The notes beneath the pieces are model-generated. The model searched no databases. It had not been told where the DNA came from and worked only from the letters and a program-made list of their open reading frames with translations. From positions 41,942 to 105,941 of the forward strand of contig JADMIL010000004.1 in assembly GCA_015478645.1 (NCBI GenBank): a stretch of DNA of 64,000 nucleotides. The letters are read 5' to 3'. This stretch comes from Candidatus Binataceae bacterium (GTDB lineage Bacteria; Desulfobacterota; Binatia; Binatales; Binataceae). This document shows positions 36,517 to 45,678 of this stretch, in pieces. Every line of letters begins with the position of its first letter. The stretch's first letter is position 1. The position numbers were made by a program, and so were the translations under genes.

Positions 36517-36735
36517 GTGGCAGAACCCAAGTACAACTTGCCCCGCGTGATGACCGTGAGGGAGCTCTCGGCTTACCTTCGCGTACATCCGTCCACCATT
36601 TACAAGCTGCTTCGCCGTGGCGAGCTGCCGGGATTTCGCATCGGCACGGATTGGCGCTTTAACGCCGAGGTTATCGACCGCTGGTGCCTCGAGCGGAATA
36701 TGAAGCCGGCCGACGAGCAGATGCGCGGCAACTGA
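36517..36735 (+). CDS. Excisionase-type helix-turn-helix protein
   Basis: A 72-aa MerR/excisionase-like DNA-binding protein. The HTH is VMTVRELSAYLRVHPSTIYK followed by LLRRGELPGFRIGTDWRFNA and EVIDRWCLE, the standard form of the small helix-turn-helix/excisionase domain. GTG at 36517 is chosen because GGAGA lies 8 bases upstream and the longer frame from 36439 adds unlikely Arg/Cys-rich residues. No integrase or transposon lies nearby, so it is more likely a stand-alone regulator than a true excisionase. It ends at a strong bidirectional terminator. Confidence 0.8.
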   Translation: MAEPKYNLPRVMTVRELSAYLRVHPSTIYKLLRRGELPGFRIGTDWRFNAEVIDRWCLERNMKPADEQMRGN

Positions 36736-36785
36736 ATCGCGCGCTTAGTTGCGCTTCGATCAGTCTTGATTCGTCGAGTGAAAAG

Positions 36786-36834
36786 CTGCGGCGTTCGCCT
36801 GGAATCTGGTGAACGCCGCAGTTGGTTTTGGTTT
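36786..36834. terminator. Strong bidirectional terminator between the HTH and SDR genes
   Basis: An 11-bp perfect stem (CTGCGGCGTTC at 36786-36796 with GAACGCCGCAG at 36811-36821) has a 14-base loop. On the + strand it is followed by TTGGTTTTGGTTT. On the - strand it is followed by CTTTTC. It lies between two converging genes and can end both. Confidence 0.88.
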
Positions 36835-36844
36835 CGCCTCCGGT

Positions 36845-37624
36845 TCAGTCGGCGCGGCGCCGGGTGCCGGGCGCGGCGGGCGTGTCGACCAGGCGCGGGC
36901 CTGACGGCCGCACCTCGAGCGCGCGGCCGAACAGACTGTCGTCGGTGATCAGGGTCAGCACGGCCGCTGCGATCGCCGACGGCTGAATGATCGTCGCCGG
37001 AATCCCGGCGCTGTGACCCGCGCGCTTCGCCTCCTCGATCCCCTTGCGCACCAGCGGCGTGTCGACCACGCCCGGACAAACGCAGTTGGCGCGGATATTG
37101 CGCTTGGCCGCCCATGGTGCGAGCGAATAGGTGAAGTTCACAACGCCGGCCTTGGCCGCGCCGTAAACCGGATCGTCCTTGTACGGATAGAGCCCCGCCA
37201 TCGACGCCGTGTTGACGATCGCCCCGCCCTTCGGATCCATCAGCGGCGCCGCCAGGTAGCAGCCTAGGATTACCGCCTGAAGATCGATATCGATCACCCG
37301 CCGCCAGCGCTGGATCGAAGCCGCCGGATAGCCGGGCAGGCCCACCGCGATACCGGCGTTGTTGTAGAGAATATCCAGCCCGCCAAAGCGCTGGACCGCG
37401 GTGTCGAGCATCCGCCGGGTGTCGTCCTCGCCGGTCACGTCGACCTTGACGAACACGGCGCGGCCCCCGGCGGCGGTGATTTCCGCAACGGTTTCAGCGC
37501 CGCGCGCTTCGGCCAGATCGGCAATCACGATCGCGGCACCGCACGCGGCGAGCAATTGCGCGGTGGCGCGGCCGATACCCGACGCGCCGCCAGTGATAAC
37601 TGCGACTTTTCCCTTTGGATCCAT
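36845..37624 (-). CDS. Short-chain dehydrogenase/reductase
   Basis: A 259-aa classical SDR. The cofactor loop is VITGGASGIGRATAQLL (TGxxxGIG), followed by DILYNNAGIAVGLPG (NNAG), IVNTASMAGLYPYKDDPVYG with catalytic Ser and Tyr, and YGAAKAG with the catalytic Lys. CPGVVDTPLVRKG follows. An acidic residue (IADLAE) at the end of the second strand suggests NAD(H) preference. The start at 37624 gives MDPKGKVAVITGG. The substrate is unknown. It converges with the HTH gene across a shared terminator and precedes no clear pathway partner. Confidence 0.9.
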   Translation of the reverse strand: MDPKGKVAVITGGASGIGRATAQLLAACGAAIVIADLAEARGAETVAEITAAGGRAVFVKVDVTGEDDTRRMLDTAVQRFGGLDILYNNAGIAVGLPGYPAASIQRWRRVIDIDLQAVILGCYLAAPLMDPKGGAIVNTASMAGLYPYKDDPVYGAAKAGVVNFTYSLAPWAAKRNIRANCVCPGVVDTPLVRKGIEEAKRAGHSAGIPATIIQPSAIAAAVLTLITDDSLFGRALEVRPSGPRLVDTPAAPGTRRRAD

Positions 37625-37680
37625 CTTTGACCTCGCGCTTTGATCTCGCGGAAATTCTGGCGGCAATCCGCGCCGCGGCT

Positions 37681-38082
37681 CTAGCCGATCCGCCCGAGCA
37701 TCACGCCGAAGATCAGTCCCGCGAGCACGTAGGCGGTGGCGGCGACAAAAACATAATCGCGCTCTTTAAGAAAAAGAAAAAACGTAAACGCGACGCGGGC
37801 CAGCGGCACCAGTGTCAGGATATAGAGGCCGATCGTCATAATGGCGTGCGGGTCGCCGCGGTGGGCGCCCTGAACCAGTTGCGCCCAGCCTTCGTTCTCA
37901 TGGATGTGGCCGTGCTGAACGGCGTGATAACGGGCCACATAGTAGCCGGGCGCCTGCGTCGCCATCGCGACCATTCCGGCGACCAGCACCACGGTGCTCA
38001 TGACCAGCGTGGTGCGCAGAATCCGCGGCGTCCAGATTCTGAGAACGCGATCTTCTTCGCTGGTAACCGAATCTTTCGCCAT
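37681..38082 (-). CDS. DUF1634 membrane protein, partner of the TauE/SafE exporter
   Basis: A 133-aa membrane protein matching DUF1634, which is typically next to TauE/SafE genes. Three hydrophobic helices: TTLVMSTVVLVAGMVAMAT, IMTIGLYILTLVPLARVAF and YVFVAATAYVLAGLIFGVML. The loop after helix 1 is His-rich (YHAVQHGHIHENEG), as expected for this family. It starts 3 bases after the stop of the TauE/SafE gene, so they form a two-gene transport unit. A role as accessory subunit of a sulfite- or organosulfonate-type exporter is inferred from this constant pairing. Confidence 0.82.
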   Translation of the reverse strand: MAKDSVTSEEDRVLRIWTPRILRTTLVMSTVVLVAGMVAMATQAPGYYVARYHAVQHGHIHENEGWAQLVQGAHRGDPHAIMTIGLYILTLVPLARVAFTFFLFLKERDYVFVAATAYVLAGLIFGVMLGRIG

Positions 38083-38085
38083 GGT

Positions 38086-38958
38086 TCAAAACCCCGAGAG
38101 CGCGCGCCAGCCCATTTCAATCGCGATCAGGATGAGAATGACGATGAAGAGCTTTCTCAGCGCCGTCACGTTGAGGTGCGGCAATAAGCGGCTGCCGACG
38201 AGCGCGCCGGCGGTGACGCCAAGAGCCACCGGTGCGGCGACCGCGGTGGCAATATCGCCGCGGGCCAGGAAGACCAGCGCACCCGCACCGGCGGTAACGC
38301 CAATCATGAAATTGCTGGTCGCGCTCGAAACTTTGAGCGGCAACTTCATCAGATAATCCATCGCGGCAACCTTAAGCGCGCCCGATCCGACGCCGAGCAG
38401 CCCGGACATCACGCCCGCCACGACCATCAGCGCCGCGCCGCCCGGCAAATTGACGACGCCGTAGGTTCGCTCGACGCCATCGTCGCCGATCACGACTCCG
38501 CCCATCCGCAAACGCGCGCACAGCCGATCGCTGGTGGGGACCAATTCATCACCATGCTTGGTGATCGAGAAATACGCCGATTGCAGCATCATCAGCGCAA
38601 AGAGCATCTCGAGCATGGGTGCCGAAATGACTCCGGCCATGTAAGCGCCGGTCACCGCGCCGGTGACCGTGGCGCATTCCAGGATCATCGCGACGCGCAG
38701 ATTGGTCCAGCCGTCGCGCACGAAGGCCACGCTGGCGCCGGCGCTGGTCGCGACCACCGAGATCAGGCTCGCACCGACCGCGATATGCATCGGCACGTGA
38801 GCCAGGATGACCAGCCCCGGAACGATGAAAACCCCGCCGCCCAGACCGGACAGCGCGCCGACGAAGCCGGCGCCGATTGCCAAGGCGAATAATCCAGCGA
38901 CGATCGTCAGCACAAGGTGTGCTCTGGTGAACGATGACTCATACAATCCCCTCTGCAT
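38086..38958 (-). CDS. TauE/SafE-family anion exporter
   Basis: A 290-aa polytopic protein of the TauE/SafE family. The two-fold repeat is seen in GFVGALSGLGGGVFIVPGL and GVMSGLLGVGSGALKVAAMD, the family's paired G-rich helices. About eight hydrophobic segments are present. The family exports sulfite, sulfoacetate or related anions. The substrate cannot be read from sequence. It is upstream of and nearly adjacent to the DUF1634 gene. Sulfotransferase genes elsewhere in the window may give it a sulfur context, but this is only suggestive. Confidence 0.85.
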   Translation of the reverse strand: MQRGLYESSFTRAHLVLTIVAGLFALAIGAGFVGALSGLGGGVFIVPGLVILAHVPMHIAVGASLISVVATSAGASVAFVRDGWTNLRVAMILECATVTGAVTGAYMAGVISAPMLEMLFALMMLQSAYFSITKHGDELVPTSDRLCARLRMGGVVIGDDGVERTYGVVNLPGGAALMVVAGVMSGLLGVGSGALKVAAMDYLMKLPLKVSSATSNFMIGVTAGAGALVFLARGDIATAVAAPVALGVTAGALVGSRLLPHLNVTALRKLFIVILILIAIEMGWRALSGF

Positions 38959-39003
38959 GCCGCCCGGGAGCCTGCCCCGCAGCGGCCGATGCGGCCCCGC
39001 GGC

Positions 39004-40287
39004 CTAGCGCCGAAAGACCTCCGCTTCGCCGATCGGCAAGCCCAATGCGTGCCGGCGCAGCCAGTCGAGCGCGACCTGCGACGTGAGCAGCTTGACCCAG
39101 TCGCGCGTGCCGCGAAACTGGTAGCGGCGCGAGGTGCTGACGCCCTCGGCCGCAAGCGCGATACACACCGTGCCCACCGGATGCTCGGCGCTGCCGCCAC
39201 CCGGCCCGGCGATGCCCGAGGTCGCGACCGCAAGGTCGGCGCCGGTCCGCGCGCGCGCCCCCGCGGCCATCTCGCGCACGCATTCCTCGCTCACCGCGCC
39301 ATGATTTTGCAGCGTCTCTTCACGCACGCCGAGCACGCTGATCTTCAATTTATTGGAGTAAGTGACGAGGTCGCCCTCGAAATAGCTCGACGAGCCGGCG
39401 ACGTTGGTCAGGCGATGGCCGATCAGGCCGCCGGTGCACGATTCGGCAATCGCGAGCTTGAGCTTGCGCTCGGTCAGCAGACGCCCGACGACCTCTTCCA
39501 TCGAGCATTCGCCCTCGCCGTAGATATAGCTGCCGACGCGGCCGCGCACCCGCTCGCTCAATTCGTCGAGCCGCTGCTCGGCGCGTCCCGGCACGTCTTC
39601 GACCATCACCTTCATCGAGATCTGCGGAAAGCTCGCGCGAAAGCCGACCTTGGCCTCTTCGGGTTTGATCAGTCCGGCGACCGCTTCGTCGAGTCCCGAT
39701 TCGCTGATGCCGAAGGTCTGGAAAATGCGCGTGGCGAAGACCTTGTCGCTGCCGCGATTGAGGCGAATCCACGGGATGACTTCGTTCTCCATCATCGGCT
39801 TCATCTCGCGCGGCACGCCCGGCATCACCACCAGATGCGCGGTATGGCGCGCCTGCGGCACCGCCATGCGAAAGCCCGGCGCGGTGCCGATGGGATTCGT
39901 GATGACCTCGGCGGTCTCGGGAAATAGCGCCTGCTTGATGTTGTTCTCGGGCATCACGCGGCCGATCGATTCGAACATCCGCTTCATCTGCACGACCGAG
40001 GGCTCGTGGCGCCACAGCGCCTTGCCGGTCAGCCGCGCGACGATCTCGGTGGTCAGATCGTCGGCGGTCGGACCGATACCGCCGGTCGAGAGCACCAGGT
40101 CCGCCATCTCCATCGCCGTGCGCCAGGCCCATTCCAGGCGCTCGGGCACATCGCCGACGGTCAGCACGGCGATCAGGTCGACGCCGATTTCATTGAGCTT
40201 GTCGGCGAGATAGTTGGAGTTGCTGTCGACCACCTTGCCGGTGGTGATTTCGTCGCCGGTTGAGAGGATCACCGCTCGTTGGATCAT
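39004..40287 (-). CDS. cinA: CinA-family protein (NMN amidohydrolase-like)
   Basis: A 427-aa full-length CinA. The N-terminal MoCF-like domain has ILSTGDEITTGKVVDSNSNY, ADLVLSTGGIGPTADDLTTE and PEPs such as VVMPGVPREMKPMMENEV. The C-terminal CinA domain (about 265-420) has KLAIAESCTGGLIGHRLTNV, FEGDLVTYSN and AVATSGIAGPGGGS-like TSGIAGPGGGSAEHPVGTV. The family hydrolyses pyridine nucleotide by-products (NMN deamidase, ADP-ribose pyrophosphatase). It lies 60 bases past pgpA on the same strand, a common pairing. Confidence 0.94.
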   Translation of the reverse strand: MIQRAVILSTGDEITTGKVVDSNSNYLADKLNEIGVDLIAVLTVGDVPERLEWAWRTAMEMADLVLSTGGIGPTADDLTTEIVARLTGKALWRHEPSVVQMKRMFESIGRVMPENNIKQALFPETAEVITNPIGTAPGFRMAVPQARHTAHLVVMPGVPREMKPMMENEVIPWIRLNRGSDKVFATRIFQTFGISESGLDEAVAGLIKPEEAKVGFRASFPQISMKVMVEDVPGRAEQRLDELSERVRGRVGSYIYGEGECSMEEVVGRLLTERKLKLAIAESCTGGLIGHRLTNVAGSSSYFEGDLVTYSNKLKISVLGVREETLQNHGAVSEECVREMAAGARARTGADLAVATSGIAGPGGGSAEHPVGTVCIALAAEGVSTSRRYQFRGTRDWVKLLTSQVALDWLRRHALGLPIGEAEVFRR

Positions 40288-40347
40288 CGAGGTCTCCTGC
40301 GCGGGCGTCGCGCGACGCCGCGATCGGAATAATGCACGCCGCCGGAT

Positions 40348-40809
40348 TCACAAAATGCGGCGGGCGATTTGCAGCACGAGGTTGGCATAGATGCCCGCGG
40401 CCAGATCGTCAAGCATCACGCCGGCGCCGCCGCCGACCTGGCGATCGAAATAGCTCGCCGGAAACGGCTTGATAATATCGAAGATGCGGAACACGACGAA
40501 ACCGCCGACCAGCCAAATCCATCCGGTCGGATTCATGAACATCGCCGCGATCATGCCGAGCACTTCGTCGAGCACAATCCGTGAGCTGTCGTGCTCGCTG
40601 AAAATCTTCTCGGCGCTGCCCGCCACCCAGCACGACGCGATGAAGACCGCTATGAAGATCATTACGAAGGCGGCGGGCGAACGCATCCACAGAGGCGCGC
40701 AGACGAAGTATCCCACGATGAGGCCGACGACCGAACCCGCCGTGCCCGAGGCCACGGGCGCGTAGCCGCTGTAGGCTCCGGTGGCGAGGAAAATAATGAA
40801 CTGGCGCAT
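40348..40809 (-). CDS. pgpA: Phosphatidylglycerophosphatase A
   Basis: A 153-aa membrane phosphatase that converts phosphatidylglycerol phosphate to phosphatidylglycerol. The motif FLATGAYSGYAPVASGTAGS at the start and SSRIVLDEVLGMIAAMF with the acidic VLDE site are diagnostic, as is FRIFDIIKPFPASYFDRQVG. The C-terminal MLDDLAAGIYANLVLQI completes the active site. Four hydrophobic segments are visible. It precedes cinA on the same strand. Confidence 0.94.
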   Translation of the reverse strand: MRQFIIFLATGAYSGYAPVASGTAGSVVGLIVGYFVCAPLWMRSPAAFVMIFIAVFIASCWVAGSAEKIFSEHDSSRIVLDEVLGMIAAMFMNPTGWIWLVGGFVVFRIFDIIKPFPASYFDRQVGGGAGVMLDDLAAGIYANLVLQIARRIL

Positions 40810-40884
40810 CGCGATCCGTACGAAGGCGCGACCATAGCACGGCGGCGCGCGGGTGGTAAGCGCGCGCCCGCGAGCGCCCCTACG

Positions 40885-41000
40885 CTAGGAAACCTCTGCG
40901 CAAGTTAGGTTGTCATTCTGAGCGCAGCGAAGCATCCCGGATCCGGGACCCATGCGCTGCGCTCAGGGTGACAGCAGAGCCTGGTGCAGAGGTTCCCTAG
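40885..41000. repeat. Palindromic MITE-like repeat, copy 2
   Basis: A 116-bp element bounded by CTAG, starting CTAGGAAACCTCTGCGCAAG and ending with GTGCAGAGGTTCCCTAG. Its interior arms CTGAGCGCAGCG and CGCTGCGCTCAG are a perfect 12-bp inverted repeat around the central CCCGGATCCGGG. It lies between pgpA (upstream of its start) and the 3' end of the cytidylate-kinase-like gene. It can fold as a single long hairpin and may also act as a terminator for the kinase-like gene. Confidence 0.87.
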
Positions 41001-41078
41001 TGCGATCACCCGCGCGCCCTGGTCGTTGGCGGCGGCCTGGGCGCGCCAGCGTCGATCGCGATCAGGCGGGAGGGCGCG

Positions 41079-41900
41079 CTAGCCCGGACGGACCGGCGCC
41101 GGCGTCTCCTCGGCCACCACTTCGACCGACGCGACGCCCTCGACCTGGCGTGCGACGTTGCCGATTAGATCGTCCCACGGCGGCACCAGGCCCGGACCGT
41201 TGACGTGCACCGCGCCGCCGTCGCAATTCACTTCGAGCGGCGCATGGCCGATCTTCGGATGGATCAGCAGCGTGGCGCGGACTTCGGCCGCGAGCGCCAG
41301 GTCGCGCATCTGGCGCCATTGCGCGGGCGTCACCGTGCGATCGATTTCGGCCGCCGCCGCCGCCACCATCCCAATCAGCACCGGCATCGGCGTGTCGAAA
41401 GTATTGAGCGTCAGATGATGCGCGACCGGATCCTCGATATCGACGTTGAACAGGGTCTGGATGCGCGCGCGCACCTCACGATCGTAGTCGCGCACGCGCC
41501 GCTCGGCCACCGCCGGCGTGAGCTTTTCCTCGGCCGCCACTTCGGCCACGCGATGCTTAAGCGGCGCCGACAGGCGCAGGCGCAGGACGCAGCCGAAGTC
41601 GGGCGTCAAATGGGCGACCGACTTGCCGATCACCACGATGCGATCCTGCGCCATGTGCTTGATCGCGGTCGCGCGGAACACCGGAATGAAGCGCGCCGTG
41701 TCGGTCTTCAGCCGCTCCCAGAAATGCGGCCGGCGCTCGTCGACCACCACCAGTTGTTCAGGCGTGACGTGGTAAGTGATCGATGCCTCGTCGATGATCG
41801 CCTGCGCGGTCATAAAACGGTAGCCAAGATGCTGCGCCAGCAGACGCCCGAACAACTCGCCCCGCGTGCCGAGATGCTGGGTAATCGCGATTACCGCCAT
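41079..41900 (-). CDS. Cytidylate-kinase-like protein fused to a BON domain
   Basis: A 273-aa protein. Residues 1-190 match the cytidylate-kinase-like family (AVIAITQHLGTRGELFGRLL, AQHLGYRFMTAQAIIDEA, IVVIGKSVAHLTPDFGCVLR, then a basic RRVRDYDREVRARIQTLFNV). The P-loop is degenerate (HLGTRGE), as is common in this family. Residues of about 205-268 form a BON domain (VRATLLIHPKIGHAPLEVNC, GAVHVNGPG, ARQVEGVASVEVV). BON domains bind membranes or small ligands, so the fusion could link a nucleotide-dependent switch to a surface. The start at 41900 has GGGGACA upstream. Function is unknown. Confidence 0.72.
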   Translation of the reverse strand: MAVIAITQHLGTRGELFGRLLAQHLGYRFMTAQAIIDEASITYHVTPEQLVVVDERRPHFWERLKTDTARFIPVFRATAIKHMAQDRIVVIGKSVAHLTPDFGCVLRLRLSAPLKHRVAEVAAEEKLTPAVAERRVRDYDREVRARIQTLFNVDIEDPVAHHLTLNTFDTPMPVLIGMVAAAAAEIDRTVTPAQWRQMRDLALAAEVRATLLIHPKIGHAPLEVNCDGGAVHVNGPGLVPPWDDLIGNVARQVEGVASVEVVAEETPAPVRPG

Positions 41901-41998
41901 GGTCTGTCCCCCGAGCCGGGCTGGTCCCCGTGGCGATAATCTTAGGGCGCGCGCGCGCCTTGCGCAAACCTTAAGGAACCGCAACCGAACGCCCATGT

Positions 41999-42064
41999 GT
42001 CATTCTGAGCGCAGCCAAGAATCCCGGGATTCTTCACGGCGCGGACTTCGTTCAGCATGACCAC
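41999..42064. repeat. Variant of the palindromic repeat core
   Basis: A 66-base segment begins GTCATTCTGAGCGCAGCCAA and ends CGTTCAGCATGACCAC, with AAGAATCCCGGGATTCTT in its centre. It shares the GTCATTCTGAGCGCAGC core with the 116-bp repeat but lacks the CTAG terminal repeats and has a different right half. It is probably a second, shorter or decayed subfamily. It lies between the divergent kinase-like and deoxyhypusine-synthase-like genes. Confidence 0.6.
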
Positions 42065-42233
42065 CTGACCTGCGCGGAAATAGCTTTACGCGCCGGTGAT
42101 GGAATCCTGCGGCGGCGCCCGCTAGGATTGTCGCGCCCAACTCTTTAACCCTTGAGCGACGTGGCTGCGTGCGCACGGCGGCGATCGACCCGCCCGGCGG
42201 CCCGCGCCCCGGCATAACGAAAGACGGATAACG

Positions 42234-43409
42234 ATGGCCCAGAAAAAAGCGCCCGTGGAGCGCGTCGCCGGCGCGCAGATCAATCCGGCCGCGGTGACCG
42301 GACGGATGACCGCGGCCGACCTGGTCGACACCGCCTTTCTCGCCTACAACGGCCGGCGCCTGCGCGACGCCTGCCGCCTGTTCGCGGAAAAAATGCTCGA
42401 GGAAGATACGCTCGTCGGCATGAGCCTGACTGGCGCCCTGACGCCGGCCGGACTCGGCATGTCGTGCCTCATCCCGCTGATCGAAAACGGCTTCGTCGAC
42501 TGGATGGTCTCGACCGGCGCCAACCTCTACCACGACACCCATTTCGGCCTCGGGCTCAAGATGTACCAGGGCTCGGCCGAAGCCGACGATATCGCGCTGC
42601 GCAAGGCCGGCGTCGTGCGCATCTACGATATTTTCTTCGACTACCGCGTGCTGCTCTCGACCGACGCGTTCTTTCGCGAAATCGCGCGCCAGCCGGAGTT
42701 CCAGCGCGCGATGGGCACGGCGGAGTTTCATTACATGGCCGGCCGCTACGTCGCCGAACGCGAGCGCGTGCTCAAGCTCGATCGGCGCTCGCTGCTGGCG
42801 GCGGCCTACAAGCAGGCGCTGCCGATCTACACTTCGTCGCCCGGCGACTCCTCGATCGGCATGAACCTGGCCGCGCTCGAGCTCGAGGGCTACGAGTTGC
42901 GGCTGGACCCGCTGGCCGACGTCAACGAGACCGCGGCGATCGTCTACGCGGCCAAATCGGCCGGGCTCAAGAGCGCGGTCTTTATCCTGGGCGGCGGATC
43001 GCCCAAGAATTTCATCCTGCAGACCGAGCCGCAGATCCAGGAGGTGATGGGCGTGGCCGAAAAGGGCCACGACTATTTCCTCCAGGTGACCGACGCGCGC
43101 CCCGACACCGGCGGACTCTCCGGCGCGACTCCCAACGAGGCCGTGAGCTGGGGCAAGATCGACCCCGATCGGTTGCCCGACTCGGTCGTCTGCTACGTCG
43201 ATTCGACGGTCGCGCTGCCGCTGATCACGGCCTACGCGCTGGCCCGGCGCAAGGCGCGCAAGCCGCGCCGCCTGCTCGAGCGGCGCGAAGAGATGATGGC
43301 GCATCTGACGGACGCCTACGCCAAGGTGCTGCGCAAGCGCGGCGCCGCCGAGGCGGCAAAATCCGCGCGGGGCAAAACCGCGGCGCGCAAGCGGCCAACC
43401 TCGGCTTAA
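42234..43409 (+). CDS. Deoxyhypusine-synthase-like enzyme
   Basis: A 391-aa protein of the deoxyhypusine synthase (DHS) family. The active-site motif [17 protein letters not shown] carries Lys 308, equivalent to the essential lysine of eukaryotic DHS. NAD/spermidine-site segments such as [15 protein letters not shown] and the [15 protein letters not shown] region are also present. Bacteria lack eIF5A, so bacterial homologues are thought to make a polyamine such as homospermidine, or to act on an unknown acceptor. The C-terminal 35 residues are Lys/Arg/Ala-rich. It overlaps nothing and is followed after 9 bases by the CysQ-like gene. Confidence 0.88.
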   Translation: MAQKKAPVERVAGAQINPAAVTGRMTAADLVDTAFLAYNGRRLRDACRLFAEKMLEEDTLVGMSLTGALTPAGLGMSCLIPLIENGFVDWMVSTGANLYHDTHFGLGLKMYQGSAEADDIALRKAGVVRIYDIFFDYRVLLSTDAFFREIARQPEFQRAMGTAEFHYMAGRYVAERERVLKLDRRSLLAAAYKQALPIYTSSPGDSSIGMNLAALELEGYELRLDPLADVNETAAIVYAAKSAGLKSAVFILGGGSPKNFILQTEPQIQEVMGVAEKGHDYFLQVTDARPDTGGLSGATPNEAVSWGKIDPDRLPDSVVCYVDSTVALPLITAYALARRKARKPRRLLERREEMMAHLTDAYAKVLRKRGAAEAAKSARGKTAARKRPTSA

Positions 43410-43418
43410 CGGTAATTC

Positions 43419-44233
<815 letters not shown>

Positions 44234-44237
<4 letters not shown>

Positions 44238-45529
44238 ATTTTGCGCTCGCCGCTGGCCATCGCGAGGTAGCAAATTGCGCCGATCGTGTAGATCGCCGCA
44301 GTGAGAAAGAACGCCGCCGAAAACGACTTGGTCGCCTCGACGATAAATCCGGTCGCCGCCACGCCGACGATCCCGGGCAGCGTCGCCGCCGTGTTCGACA
44401 TCCCCATCAGGATTCCCGCGTAGCGCGGCGCTACGTCCAAATGATTCACCGCGAAGGCGCCCGAGCCGATCGCCGTGCCGCCGATCGAGAGCGTCACCAG
44501 CGCGATCGCCATCTCGGGCGTGCGCGCCGAGGGCAGCGCGAGCAGCGGGATCGCGCCAACCATAAATGCGGTCGTCTGAAACAGCTTGCGCACGGTGGTC
44601 AGGCCGACGCCGCGGCGATGAATCCCGTCGGCCATCCAGCCGCTCAAGTTCTGCATGCAGAACGCGACGATCCACGGAATCACGGAGAAAAATCCCAGCC
44701 GCGCCATCGGCACGCCAAAAGTCTTGCTCAAATAGGTCGGCAGCCACAGCAGGACGATATAGAAGCCAAAGTTGTTGCAGGTATGCGCGATGATGATCGC
44801 CCAGACCGCCTTCTCGCGCAGGATTGTGCTCCACGGAATGCGGTCGGCGAGACTGACTTCGCCGCGGCCCGCGTCGATCAGCGCAAGCTCGTCGGGCGCC
44901 ACGCCGGGACATTTCTCCGGACCGTCGGCGGCCTTGATATACCACGCGGCCAGCCACACGATTCCGGTCGCGCCCGAGATATAGAAGACCGACGGCCAGC
45001 CGAAGCCAATCACCAGGGCCGGGCTGATCAGCAGCGCGACCACGGTGCCGAAGGCGACCCCGCTGAAATGCAGCGAGATTGCCCGCGCGCGCTCGGCGGC
45101 GATCGTCCAGCGCGCGGCGATACTGTGCACGGCCGGGAAATGCACCGCCTCGCCGGCGCCCAGCAACACGCGCATCGCCAGCAGCACGCCAAACGAGATC
45201 GACGCGGCGGGCGGCGTCAGCAGCGTCGCGATCGACCAGGTGGCCACGCCGGCGGCCAGGATACGCTTGCCGCCGAACCGATCGGCCATCCATCCGCCGA
45301 GCATCTGTAGCCACAGATAGCCCCAGAAAAACGACGACAGGATCAGTCCCTGCTTGCCCGAATCGTAACCGCGAGCGCGCGCCAGCGGGATAATCGCAAT
45401 CGAGATATTGACGCGGTCGACGTAGCAGAGCGCGGTCGCCAGCGCGAACAGCACGACGATCGTATAGCGCCGCGGCCACGCCCACGCCGGCGCAATCGCC
45501 TCCGCGATCGGAATTGACGGTTCTGCCAT
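44234..45529 (-). CDS. MFS transporter, anion:cation symporter type
   Basis: A 431-aa major-facilitator protein with about 12 hydrophobic helices. The family loop after helix 2 is GGWMADRFGGKRILAAGV, and the start shows TALCYVDRVNISIAIIPLA (helix 1), the pattern of the ACS family that includes hexuronate, phthalate and sialate transporters. NFGFYIVLLWLPTYLSKTFG is the start of the second half. The substrate is unknown. Its 3' end overlaps the CysQ gene stop by 4 bases in a convergent arrangement. It diverges from the GT2 gene at 45679. Confidence 0.85.
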
Positions 45530-45678
45530 GCCGTGCTCTCCCCCGCCGCGAGCTTAGCCACGCGCCCGTCGATTTACCATCGTGGAGCGCGCGCGCCGCC
45601 GGCGCGAGTATGGTTCGAGGCGGCATGCCGGCGCGGCGATCACGGAGCGCGCGGCGCGTTATGCTAACCTCGCCCACG

